Shown in pieces: positions 9,511 to 17,949 of a stretch of 64,000 bases of DNA. The stretch comes from Sphingomonas cannabina (GTDB taxonomy: Bacteria; Pseudomonadota; Alphaproteobacteria; Sphingomonadales; Sphingomonadaceae): positions 3,085,001-3,149,000 of the forward strand of contig NZ_CP090059.1 in NCBI RefSeq assembly GCF_021391395.1. The letters are read 5' to 3'. The position numbers were made by a program, and so were the translations under genes. The stretch's first letter is position 1. Each line of letters starts with the position of its first letter. Below the pieces are notes generated by a model, which was not told the origin of the DNA, made no database searches, and saw only the letters and a program-made list of their open reading frames with translations.

Positions 9511-10527
9511 ATGGGCACGTCGCGCCGCGGCGCTTTGGCGATGGGATTGGGCGGAGCCGCCCTGGCCGGCCTGCCCCGGACGGCGGCAGCGCAGCCTCGG
9601 GCCCGCGCTCTCATCGTATCGACCTGGGATTTCGGTGCCGCCGCTAACGCCGCGGCTTATGCGCGATGGAAGGCGGGCGGATCGCTGCTCGACGCCATCG
9701 AAGCAGGCGCGCAGGTTCCCGAGGCGGATCCCGCCAATCACTCGGTCGGCCTCGGCGGCTATCCGGATCGCGACGGCCACGTGACGCTCGATGCCATCAT
9801 CATGGACGATCGCGGCAACGTCGGCGCGGTCGCGGCGCTGGAGGATATCCTCCACCCGATCTCGGTCGCGCGGCGCGTGATGGAGAAGACGCCGCACACG
9901 ATATTGGTCGGCGAAGGCGCCCGCCAGTTCGCGCTGGAACAGGGCTTCGCCACCACCCGCCTGCTCACGCCCGAGGCGGAGGCCGCCTGGCGCGAGTGGC
10001 TCAAGACCGCGAAATACAAGCCGATCGTCAACATCGAGAACCAGCGCGGCACCGCGTTCGACCACGACACGCTGGGTATCCTCGCCTGCGCGCCCGACGG
10101 ACGACTGGCGGGCGGCTGCACCACCTCGGGCATGGCGTTCAAGTTGCGTGGCCGCGTGGGCGATTCGCCCCAGTCGGGTTGCGGCCTGCTGGTCGAGCCC
10201 GGCGTCGGCGCCGCGACCGCGACGGGTGTCGGCGAGGAAGTGACGCGGATCGCCGGTTCGGCCCGGGTAGTGGCGTCGATGCGCGCCGGCCTGTCGCCGA
10301 TGGCCGCCTGCCGCGAGGCCGTCCAGCACATTGCCCGGCTGCGCGGCGACGCGGTCAAGGACGCGCAGGTCGCCTTCCTGGCGATCGACCGTCACGGCAC
10401 CGTCGGCGCCTACGCGCTTCAGCCCGGCTTCACCTACGCCGTCACCGACGAGAGCGGCGCCACCAGGGTTCAACCTGCCGACAGCCTCAACGGCGCGGCC
10501 GGGACGACATCACCACACAAAAGATGA
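9511..10527 (+). CDS. Glycosylasparaginase (N4-(beta-GlcNAc)-L-asparaginase)
   Basis: Ntn-hydrolase of 338 residues that splits the GlcNAc-asparagine bond left after glycoprotein breakdown, giving aspartate and, after loss of ammonia, GlcNAc. The start at 9511 is preferred over upstream in-frame ATGs because GGGGAAG lies nine bases ahead and it begins directly on a Tat signal (TSRRGALAMGLGG...AAAQ). The autocleavage motif 'FDHDTLGI' is present, with T187 as expected N-terminal nucleophile of the mature beta chain; 'RVGDSPQSGCG' is the usual substrate-binding segment. A TonB receptor gene follows after 16 bases. Export of this normally lysosomal-type activity fits extracytoplasmic N-glycan digestion. 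Confidence 0.9.
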   Translation: MGTSRRGALAMGLGGAALAGLPRTAAAQPRARALIVSTWDFGAAANAAAYARWKAGGSLLDAIEAGAQVPEADPANHSVGLGGYPDRDGHVTLDAIIMDDRGNVGAVAALEDILHPISVARRVMEKTPHTILVGEGARQFALEQGFATTRLLTPEAEAAWREWLKTAKYKPIVNIENQRGTAFDHDTLGILACAPDGRLAGGCTTSGMAFKLRGRVGDSPQSGCGLLVEPGVGAATATGVGEEVTRIAGSARVVASMRAGLSPMAACREAVQHIARLRGDAVKDAQVAFLAIDRHGTVGAYALQPGFTYAVTDESGATRVQPADSLNGAAGTTSPHKR

Positions 10528-10543
10528 TCAAAGGGGACAGACC

Positions 10544-13543
10544 ATGAAATCCGTACACGCGTTGCTGTTGGCCTCCACTTGCATCACCGGCCTGTCGGCG
10601 ATGCCCGCCATGGCGCAGGAGGTCGCGTCGAACGACACCGCCGATCGCGAGATCGTCGTCACCGGCTCGCGCATCAACCGGCCGAACACCACCGCCGCCG
10701 CGCCGATCCAGTCCGTCACCGCCGATTCGATCCGCGCCCAGGCCGCGGTGAACATCGAGGAAGTGATGAACCGGCTGCCGCAGATCGCGCCGGACAGCCA
10801 GCAGAACTACCAGGACTCGGACGGCCGCCAGCGCCTCAAGCTGCGCAACCTCGGCTTCGAGCGCACGCTGGTGCTGGTCGACGGCAAGCGCCTGGGCACG
10901 ATGAACGGCGAGGACGTCAACATGATCCCGACCTCGCTGATCGAGCGGGTCGACGTGCTGACCGGCGGCGCCTCGGCGGTCTACGGCTCGGACGCGGTGG
11001 CCGGCGTCGTCAACTTCATCATGAAGCCGGACTTCGAGGGCGTCCAGCTCAACGCCAACTACAATTTCTACGCGCACGAGAACAAGCCGGGCCTCGTCTC
11101 CGAGGTCGCGAGCCAATACGGCTTCACCCAGCCCGCCAGGGGGAACGCCTTCGACGGCGGCCGCGTCGACCTGTCGCTGACGGCAGGCAAGAAGCTGTTC
11201 GACGACCGCTTCCACATCTCGGGCTATGTCAACTATCGCCAGGGCGACCTGGTCCCCTACATGTCGCGCGAGACCTCGGGCTGCCAGCTGAGCCAGGCGG
11301 TCAAGGACGGTCCCCTCACCTGCACCGTCTCCACCTACACCCCGAACGGCTATATCTCGCCGCGCACCGGCGCGAACGACGGCGCGCAATATGTCAACAA
11401 TCCGGACGGCACCCGCACCTTCGTGCCCTATTCGGACGCGGTCGCGGCCAATCCCTATGACGGCTATTCCTTCCAGCGGCGGAACAAGCGCTGGAACGCC
11501 GGCGGCTTCACCTCCTTCGAGATCTCGAACGCCGTCGAGCTCTATGCCAATGTGATGTGGTTCCGCGACCGCTCGGCGAACCCCTATCCGGCGCGGGTGC
11601 TGAGCTCGACCGCCTATGGCGACGGCAGCACCCCGTATCAGGTGAACTGCGACAATCCGTTCCTGTCGGCGGCGCAGGCGTCGACGATCTGCGGCGCCGC
11701 CGCCGGCACCAGCACGATGGTGCCGATCGAGGTCCGCTACCGCTTCAACGGCGCCCCTGCGCTGGACGATCTCTATCTGAACAAAGGCACGCGCATCTCG
11801 GCGGGCGTGCGCGGCGAGTTCGCGAAGGGCTGGAACTACGATGTCGGCGGCGTCTACGCGCGCAACCGCCAGGACTGGTCCTGGGCCATGCCCGACTTCG
11901 ACCGCGTCAACAACGCGCTGAACGTCGTCAACGTCAACGGCACCCCCGCCTGCGCCTCGGGCGCCGCCGACGGCTGCCTGCCGTTCGATCCGTTCAGCGC
12001 CAATTCCCCGTACAACAACAGCGCGCTGTTCGATTATCTCGTCGAAGGCAGCTACGCCAACCAGACCACGATCAACACGCTCTACAACGTCGTCGCGACG
12101 GTGCAGGGCGATCTCGGCACCTATGGGATCAAGAGCCCCTGGGCCGAGCAGGGCCTGGCGGTCGCGTTCGGCGCCGAATATCGTGAGGACCAGCTGAAGG
12201 GCTATGCCGACGACCTCTGGCGCGAACGCTACGGCGGCACCGACCAGAGCCTCAGCCAGCATGCCTGGGAAGGCAATGTCGAGCTCCAGGCGCCGATCAT
12301 CGAGAAGAAGCCGTTCGCCGAGCTGCTTCAGTTCAACGGCGCCTACCGCCTGTCGAAGTACAGCAGCAATCCCGACACCTTCTCGACGTGGAAGGCGGAG
12401 GCGATCTGGTCGCCGGTCCGCGACATCACCTTCCGCGGCTCGATCAACCGCGCCCAGCGCGCCCCGACCGTGGTCGAGGCCTTCCAGGGCAGCAACATCA
12501 GCTATGACCGGATCGTCCCGACCTTCAACGACATCTGCGCGCCGACAATCACCGGCTATACCACCGGTCCGAACGGTCAGCAGGTGCCGATCTACGGCGC
12601 TCCGCAGGCCTCGCAGGAGGTATGCCGCGCCACCGGCCTCGCCGACAGCCTCTACGGCAGCCCGACCCTGCTCTGCCCGACCGACATCGGCTGCACCGTC
12701 CGCCGCGGCGGTTTCACGGTCAATCCGGAGACGGCCTATACCAAGACGTTCGGCGTGCTGCTGCGGCCGCGCTTCATCAAGGGCCTGACCTTCTCGGTCG
12801 ACCGCTTCCTGATCGATCTCAAGGACTCGATCGGCTACAACGACTACGACTATTTCTCGAACGGCTGCCTTGCCACCGGTCAGGAATTCTTCTGCAGCAT
12901 GTTCGTGCGCAACCCGGACGGCACGCTGTACAGCAACCCGGGCACCAACCCCGCCACCGGCTTCCTCCGCGGCGGCACGACCAACTACTATAAGAGCAAG
13001 TCGCACGGCTGGGATTTCCAGGCCCAGTACAACCTCGGCCTCGGCGCCGCCGGCCGCCTGGACTTCGACTTCTCGGGCTCGCTGACCACTCTCGCCGGCG
13101 GCCAGGATTCGCCGATCCTGCCGAAGTACAACTGTGCCGGCTATTACGGCGGCGGCTGCGGCCAGCTGATCCCGAAGTGGACGCACAACCTGCGCGCGAC
13201 CTACACCACCGCGGACCAGTTCTTCAGCGCCTCGCTCAACTGGCGCCACCTGGGGCCGCTGACCAACGTCACCAACTCGGGCGATCCGAACCTCGGCTGG
13301 ACGCCGGAGGGCGAGCGGACGACCTTCTATCGTATCGGCGCCTACGACTATTTCGACCTGGCGCTGAACTTCCGCGTGCAGAAGAGCTTCTCGTTCCGGA
13401 TCGCGGCCAACAACATCCTCGACAAGACGCCGCCGATCCTGCCGAACTCGTACAGCTACGGCCTGTCGCGCAACAACACGCTGTCGGCGCGCTACGACTC
13501 GCTGGGCCGGCAGATCGCGGTCGGCGCCACCGTCAACTTCTGA
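10544..13543 (+). CDS. TonB-dependent outer-membrane receptor
   Basis: Outer-membrane active transporter of 999 residues: signal peptide to about residue 25, TonB-box-like 'EIVVTGSRI', plug domain ('VLVDGKRLGTMNGEDVNMIP', 'GGASAVYGSDAVAGVVNFI'), and a 22-strand barrel ending in aromatic F ('VGATVNF'). AAGGGGAC gives a good ribosome site seven bases before the ATG. It shares an operon with the glycosylasparaginase and is followed by a rho-independent terminator. Paired cysteines in the loops (for example 'CDNPF...TICG', 'CAGYYGGGCG') suggest disulphide-held extracellular loops. The cargo is probably a glycan, glycopeptide or glyco-asparagine released by the nearby enzymes; this is inferred from position only. 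Confidence 0.9.
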   Translation: MKSVHALLLASTCITGLSAMPAMAQEVASNDTADREIVVTGSRINRPNTTAAAPIQSVTADSIRAQAAVNIEEVMNRLPQIAPDSQQNYQDSDGRQRLKLRNLGFERTLVLVDGKRLGTMNGEDVNMIPTSLIERVDVLTGGASAVYGSDAVAGVVNFIMKPDFEGVQLNANYNFYAHENKPGLVSEVASQYGFTQPARGNAFDGGRVDLSLTAGKKLFDDRFHISGYVNYRQGDLVPYMSRETSGCQLSQAVKDGPLTCTVSTYTPNGYISPRTGANDGAQYVNNPDGTRTFVPYSDAVAANPYDGYSFQRRNKRWNAGGFTSFEISNAVELYANVMWFRDRSANPYPARVLSSTAYGDGSTPYQVNCDNPFLSAAQASTICGAAAGTSTMVPIEVRYRFNGAPALDDLYLNKGTRISAGVRGEFAKGWNYDVGGVYARNRQDWSWAMPDFDRVNNALNVVNVNGTPACASGAADGCLPFDPFSANSPYNNSALFDYLVEGSYANQTTINTLYNVVATVQGDLGTYGIKSPWAEQGLAVAFGAEYREDQLKGYADDLWRERYGGTDQSLSQHAWEGNVELQAPIIEKKPFAELLQFNGAYRLSKYSSNPDTFSTWKAEAIWSPVRDITFRGSINRAQRAPTVVEAFQGSNISYDRIVPTFNDICAPTITGYTTGPNGQQVPIYGAPQASQEVCRATGLADSLYGSPTLLCPTDIGCTVRRGGFTVNPETAYTKTFGVLLRPRFIKGLTFSVDRFLIDLKDSIGYNDYDYFSNGCLATGQEFFCSMFVRNPDGTLYSNPGTNPATGFLRGGTTNYYKSKSHGWDFQAQYNLGLGAAGRLDFDFSGSLTTLAGGQDSPILPKYNCAGYYGGGCGQLIPKWTHNLRATYTTADQFFSASLNWRHLGPLTNVTNSGDPNLGWTPEGERTTFYRIGAYDYFDLALNFRVQKSFSFRIAANNILDKTPPILPNSYSYGLSRNNTLSARYDSLGRQIAVGATVNF

Positions 13544-13566
13544 CCTCTGACAGTTCCTCCCCGCTC

Positions 13567-13598
13567 GGCCTGCCTCTTCGGAGGCGGGCCGTTTTTTT
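13567..13598 (+). terminator. Rho-independent terminator after TonB receptor
   Basis: GGCCTGCCTC, loop TTCG, GAGGCGGGCC (one G-T pair), then G and seven T. It separates the plus-strand receptor from the convergent nagE. Confidence 0.88.
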
Positions 13599-13646
13599 CG
13601 GAGAAGCTGCGCCGCCCAGAGTAATTTGCGGCTGTAGAGGGCTAGC

Positions 13647-15329
13647 CTAGCCTAGCAGTTGCTTCGCGAGGCTGGGGGCAGTCGGCCCGACGATCAGGTG
13701 AAGACGAGGACCACTGGCGACCGCCCGCACCCCGGCGGCCTTGAGCGCTTCGGCATCGACTGCACTGCTGTCGGCAACGTCCAGGATCAGCCGCGTGGCC
13801 TTGGCCGAAACCGATCGTATGCCCGCGGGCTGCAGCACCTTGGCGATCGCCGCGGCATCGAGCGCGGGAACAGGTACAGGTCCTGCCGGCGCCGCGGCAA
13901 GCGCATCGCGTATCTCACCCGCGACCTGATCGGCGATCGGGCCCAGGATCACCTGGAGCCCGCCATCGGCAAGTCGCACGATCCCGCGCGCGCCGAGCGC
14001 CTTGAGCGCAGCATCGTCCGCCGCAGTCTGGTCCGCGACGACCAGCCGCAGGCGTGTGGTGCAGGCTCCGACCGACCGGATGTTGGCGCCACCGCCCAAC
14101 GCCGCCACCATGTCCGCGCCGCGTCCTCGTCCAGTCGAGGCGGACGGTGTCGCAACCGCCTCGGCTTCACGGCCGGGCGTCTTCAGGTCGAAGCGGCGGA
14201 TGCACCAGCTGAAGGTGAAATAGTAGATCGCGAAATAGGCCGCGCCGACCGGCAGCAGCAGCAGCGGCCGCGTCGACAGCCCATAGTTCAGGACATAATC
14301 GAACAGCCCCGCGGAGAAGCCGAAGCCGAGCTTCACCCCCAACAGGTTCATCACCGCCATCGACACGCCGGTCAGCACGGCATGGAGGAGGTAGAGCAAC
14401 GGCGCCAGGAAGATGAAGCTGAACTCGATCGGCTCGGTCACCCCCGTCAGGAACGAGGTGAGCGCCAGGCTCAGCAGCAGGCCGCCGACCGCCTTGCGCC
14501 GTTCGGGCAGCGCATTGCGATACATGGCGAGGCAGGCGGCGGGCAGGCCGAACATCATCACCGGGAAGAAACCGGCCATGAAGGCGCCGGCGCTCGGATC
14601 GCCTGCGAAGAAGCGCTTGAGATCGCCCGTCGCGCCATGGAAGTCGCCGAGCAGGAACCAGGCGACGTTGTTGATGATGTGATGGAGGCCGGTGATCAGC
14701 AGCAGCCGGTTGAGCACGCCGAACAGGAACAGGCCGATCGGCCCTGCGCCCAGCACCCAGCGGCTCAGGCTGTCGACACCGCTCTCGAACCAGGGAAAGC
14801 CGAGCCCGAACAGCAGGGCTCCGATGAGGCCCGCGAAACCCGCCGCGATCGGCACGAAACGGCGGCCGCCGAAGAAGGCGAGATAGTCGGGCAGCTTGAT
14901 CGCATAGAAACGGTTGTAGAGCAGGCCCGCGACGATGCCCGCGGAAAGGCCCGCCGGCACGCTCAGCTTGGCGATCTCCTTGGCGCGCCAGACTCCCTGC
15001 TCCGCCGCGTTGGCCGAAACGAGGTCGGGCGGGAGCGTGAGCAGCGTCTTGGCGCCCTCGACCGCGACGAGATAGGCGACCACGCCGGCCAGCGCCGCCG
15101 CGCCATGGTTCTCGCGCGCCAGCCCCACGGCGACGCCGGCCGCGAACAGCAGCCCCAGGTTCGAGAAGATCGCATCGCCCGCCGCGGTGATGAAGGCGAT
15201 GTTCAGCACGTCGGGCTGGCCGAGGCGGAGCAGCAGCGCCGCGATCGGCAGCACCGCGATCGGCAGCATCAGCGCGCGGCCGAGCGGCTGGAGTCGGGCC
15301 AGTGCCGCGGATAGGTCGAGCTTCATCAT
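13647..15329 (-). CDS. nagE: PTS GlcNAc-specific EIICB with extra, cysteine-less EIIB domain
   Basis: Inner-membrane permease of 560 residues that phosphorylates GlcNAc during uptake. EIIC (residues 1-385) has about ten membrane segments and the signature 'GVTEPIEFSFIF' (297-308); 'LLLITGLHHIINN' fits the GlcNAc/glucose branch. The first EIIB domain (about 403-480) keeps the phosphocysteine C423 in 'SVGACTTRL'. A second EIIB-like domain (about 493-560) aligns well but has K510 in its place ('SVSAKATRL'), so it cannot carry phosphate. The start at 15329 overlaps the stop of the EI fusion gene (ATGA), with GGGAGA ahead. Together the two genes form a whole phosphorelay. Confidence 0.9.
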   Translation of the reverse strand: MMKLDLSAALARLQPLGRALMLPIAVLPIAALLLRLGQPDVLNIAFITAAGDAIFSNLGLLFAAGVAVGLARENHGAAALAGVVAYLVAVEGAKTLLTLPPDLVSANAAEQGVWRAKEIAKLSVPAGLSAGIVAGLLYNRFYAIKLPDYLAFFGGRRFVPIAAGFAGLIGALLFGLGFPWFESGVDSLSRWVLGAGPIGLFLFGVLNRLLLITGLHHIINNVAWFLLGDFHGATGDLKRFFAGDPSAGAFMAGFFPVMMFGLPAACLAMYRNALPERRKAVGGLLLSLALTSFLTGVTEPIEFSFIFLAPLLYLLHAVLTGVSMAVMNLLGVKLGFGFSAGLFDYVLNYGLSTRPLLLLPVGAAYFAIYYFTFSWCIRRFDLKTPGREAEAVATPSASTGRGRGADMVAALGGGANIRSVGACTTRLRLVVADQTAADDAALKALGARGIVRLADGGLQVILGPIADQVAGEIRDALAAAPAGPVPVPALDAAAIAKVLQPAGIRSVSAKATRLILDVADSSAVDAEALKAAGVRAVASGPRLHLIVGPTAPSLAKQLLG

Positions 15330-17815
15330 ATCGTCTCCCGCGCGATCGCGCGTACCTCGTCCGCCGACTCCGCCTCGCACGCCCGTTCGGCGAGCGCGAC
15401 GCAGCGCTCCATCGTCAGCTCGCGCACTACCGCCTTCAGCCGCGGGATCGCGGCCGGCGTGGCGGAAAGCTCGGTGATGCCGAGGCCGATAAGGATCGGC
15501 GCCGCCAGCGGATCGGATGCGAGCCCTCCGCATACCCCGGCCCAGCGGCCAGCCTCGCGCGCGCCCTTCCCCACCTCCCGGATCAGCCGCAGCACGGCGG
15601 GATGCAATGCGTCGAGCCGCTGCGAGACGCCGGCATTGCCGCGATCGGCGGCGAGTGCATATTGGGTGAGATCGTTGGTGCCGATCGAGAGGAAAGCGGC
15701 CTCCCGCGCGATCTGGCCCGCCAGCATTGCGGCCGCCGGCGTCTCGATCATCACGCCTAGCGACGGTGCGACGATGCCGAGCTCGGCCGCGACTTCCTCC
15801 AGCATCGCACGCGCGGCGCGATAGTCGCCGAGATCCGCGACCATCGGCAGCATGATCCGGCATTGCTCCCCGGGCACGGCGCGCAGGATCGCGCGATACT
15901 GGAGCCGCATGAGGTCGGGCCGCGCGAGGCTCAGCCGCACGCCGCGCACGCCGAGCGCCGGATTCTCCTCGGCCGGCATCGGCAGATAGGGCACCGGCTT
16001 GTCGCCGCCGATGTCGAGCGTGCGCACGATCAGCGGACGCTCGCCGAGCGTGGCGGCGATGCGAGCATAGCAGTCCCGCTGCTCCTCCTCGTCCGGTGCG
16101 GTCTCGCGGTCGAGGAACAGGAATTCGGTCCGGAGCAGACCGCAGCCTTCCGCGCCCGCCTTCACCGCGGCGGCGGCATCGGCGATCGATCCCAGATTGG
16201 CGAAGATCTCGATGCGCGTGCCGTCGGCCATGCGGCCTTCGCCATGCGCGGCTTCGAGCTCCGCCGCCCGACGCTCGCGCACGCGCGCCAGCCGCTCGCT
16301 CGCGGCGGCGAGCGCCGGCGCACCGGGATCGGCGGTGATCGTGGCGGCGTCGGCATCGAGGATCACGGTTGCGCCCTCGACGATGTCGAGCACCGCGGGT
16401 CCCGCAGCGACGATCATCGGAATGCCGGCTGACGCTGCAAGGATCGCAACATGGGCGGTCGGCCCGCCCGCAGCGGTGCAGATGCCGGCGAGCCGGCCCT
16501 TGTCGAGCGCGAGGAACTGCGAGGGCAGCAGGTCCTCGGCAATCAGGACCGCATCAGGCGGCAGCGCCGGGACGGCCGCCCCGTTTTCCCCGGTCAGCAC
16601 GCCGATCACCTGCCGCTCGAGATCGGCGAGGTCGGCGACACGCTCCATCAGCAGCGGATCGCCGGTCGCCCGGATCGTATCAGCCGCCTGCCGGCTCGCC
16701 ATGCGCCAGGCGAAGGCGGCGCTACGGCCCTCGGCGATCGCCTGCTCCGCCGCCGTGCCAAGCTCCGGATCGGCGAGCAGCGCGCGATGCGCCTCGGCGA
16801 CCGCGGCGGCCGTGCCCGAGCCGCCTGCCAGCGCATCCGATACCTGCCGCAACGCATCGGCAAGCGCCGCGCGCTCCTGCGCGATGCCCCTGCCATCCAC
16901 CGGCACCTCGATATCCACCGAACGAAGCTGCACCGCCTGCCCGATCGCGAGGCCCGGCGAAGCGCAGACCGGCCGCCCGGGCGGCGCAGGTGCCGCCGCA
17001 ACGATCGGCGTCGCAGCCTCCTCCTCGGCGATCCGATCGAGCAGAGCCGCAACCGCGTCGACCGCCGCCCGCGCATCGGCACCGCTGGCGGTGAGCGTGA
17101 TGGTCTCGCCCAGCGTCGCGCCGAGACCGAGCAATGCGACCGTGCTGCGCGCATTGGCGACATGCTCGCCGCGCCGGATCTCCACCTCCGCAACGAAGGG
17201 CTTGAGCGCGGCGGCGATGCGCGCGGCGGGGCGGGCATGAATGCCGTGGGGCGCGGCCACGCGCAGCTCACGTTCGTAGCGCTCGTCCGTTGCGGGCACC
17301 GCCCCCGCCACCGACGGTATTCCACCCGCGATGCGGGCCACCACCTCTCCTGCAGCCACCTCGCGGCCGGGCCGGTCGACGGCGAGCGCATAGCCTTCGT
17401 TCGCTACGACCATCGGCGTGATGAGCGCCTTGGCCATCTCGCCCACTGCGTCGAGATCGAACGCGATCAGCGGATCGCCGGCGCGAACGGATGCACCGGC
17501 CGCAACCTTGGGCGTGAAGCCCTTCCCCGCCAGCGCGACCGTCTCCAGGCCGATGTGGAGCAGCAGCTCCGCACCATTCTCCAGCCGCAGCGTCACCGCA
17601 TGGGCGCTCGCCGGAATCGACAGCACAATGCCGTCGGCCGGCGCGCAAAGCAGGCCCTCGACCGGATCGATCGCGAAGCCATCGCCCATCATGCGCTCGG
17701 CAAACACCGGGTCCGGCACCTCGTCGAGCGGCGCCAGCCAGCCTGCAAAGGGGGCGAGCAACGCGATACCGTCTCCCGCCCCCGTCACGCGACCGGCTCC
17801 GGCATTGCGCAGCAT
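15326..17815 (-). CDS. nagF: PTS EIIA-HPr-EI fusion protein
   Basis: Soluble phosphotransfer protein of 829 residues that feeds NagE. Domain order: EIIA of the glucose type (to about residue 165; active H87 in 'ELLLHIGLE' with partner H72), HPr (about 182-265; H193 in 'HGIHARPAA'), and enzyme I (about 280-829; phospho-H454 in 'GGPTAHVAIL', catalytic Cys in 'GVCGGLASD'). All three phospho-histidines are present. Pseudomonas NagF has the same order. Translation is coupled to nagE downstream. The 134-base gap upstream contains the terminator of the TonB receptor gene and no obvious promoter, so transcription may depend on read-through or a weak local promoter. Confidence 0.9.
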   Translation of the reverse strand: MLRNAGAGRVTGAGDGIALLAPFAGWLAPLDEVPDPVFAERMMGDGFAIDPVEGLLCAPADGIVLSIPASAHAVTLRLENGAELLLHIGLETVALAGKGFTPKVAAGASVRAGDPLIAFDLDAVGEMAKALITPMVVANEGYALAVDRPGREVAAGEVVARIAGGIPSVAGAVPATDERYERELRVAAPHGIHARPAARIAAALKPFVAEVEIRRGEHVANARSTVALLGLGATLGETITLTASGADARAAVDAVAALLDRIAEEEAATPIVAAAPAPPGRPVCASPGLAIGQAVQLRSVDIEVPVDGRGIAQERAALADALRQVSDALAGGSGTAAAVAEAHRALLADPELGTAAEQAIAEGRSAAFAWRMASRQAADTIRATGDPLLMERVADLADLERQVIGVLTGENGAAVPALPPDAVLIAEDLLPSQFLALDKGRLAGICTAAGGPTAHVAILAASAGIPMIVAAGPAVLDIVEGATVILDADAATITADPGAPALAAASERLARVRERRAAELEAAHGEGRMADGTRIEIFANLGSIADAAAAVKAGAEGCGLLRTEFLFLDRETAPDEEEQRDCYARIAATLGERPLIVRTLDIGGDKPVPYLPMPAEENPALGVRGVRLSLARPDLMRLQYRAILRAVPGEQCRIMLPMVADLGDYRAARAMLEEVAAELGIVAPSLGVMIETPAAAMLAGQIAREAAFLSIGTNDLTQYALAADRGNAGVSQRLDALHPAVLRLIREVGKGAREAGRWAGVCGGLASDPLAAPILIGLGITELSATPAAIPRLKAVVRELTMERCVALAERACEAESADEVRAIARETI

Positions 17816-17875
17816 CGACGGACGATCGTGGGGATTGGGAACGGCATGGACATCAACTTACGCTGCTTTCAAGGA

Positions 17876-17920
17876 CAAAAAAGAAGGGCGGCGGAAGGAG
17901 AAGGCCCCTTTCCGCCGCCC
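17876..17920 (-). terminator. Rho-independent terminator after minus-strand TonB receptor
   Basis: Read on the minus strand: GGGCGGCGG... paired with ...CCGCCGCCC (arms 17908-17920 and 17886-17898), followed by TTCTTTTTTG. It lies between the receptor (17950) and nagF (17815). Confidence 0.85.
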
Positions 17921-17949
17921 GGCGATGTGTTTCAGCTCGAACCCATAAG

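Noticed and set aside
10487..13249. Very long open frame (920 codons) antisense to the TonB receptor
   Set aside because: Low-complexity Arg/Ala/Val protein typical of the reverse strand of a GC-rich gene; the plus-strand frame has a signal peptide, plug and barrel.
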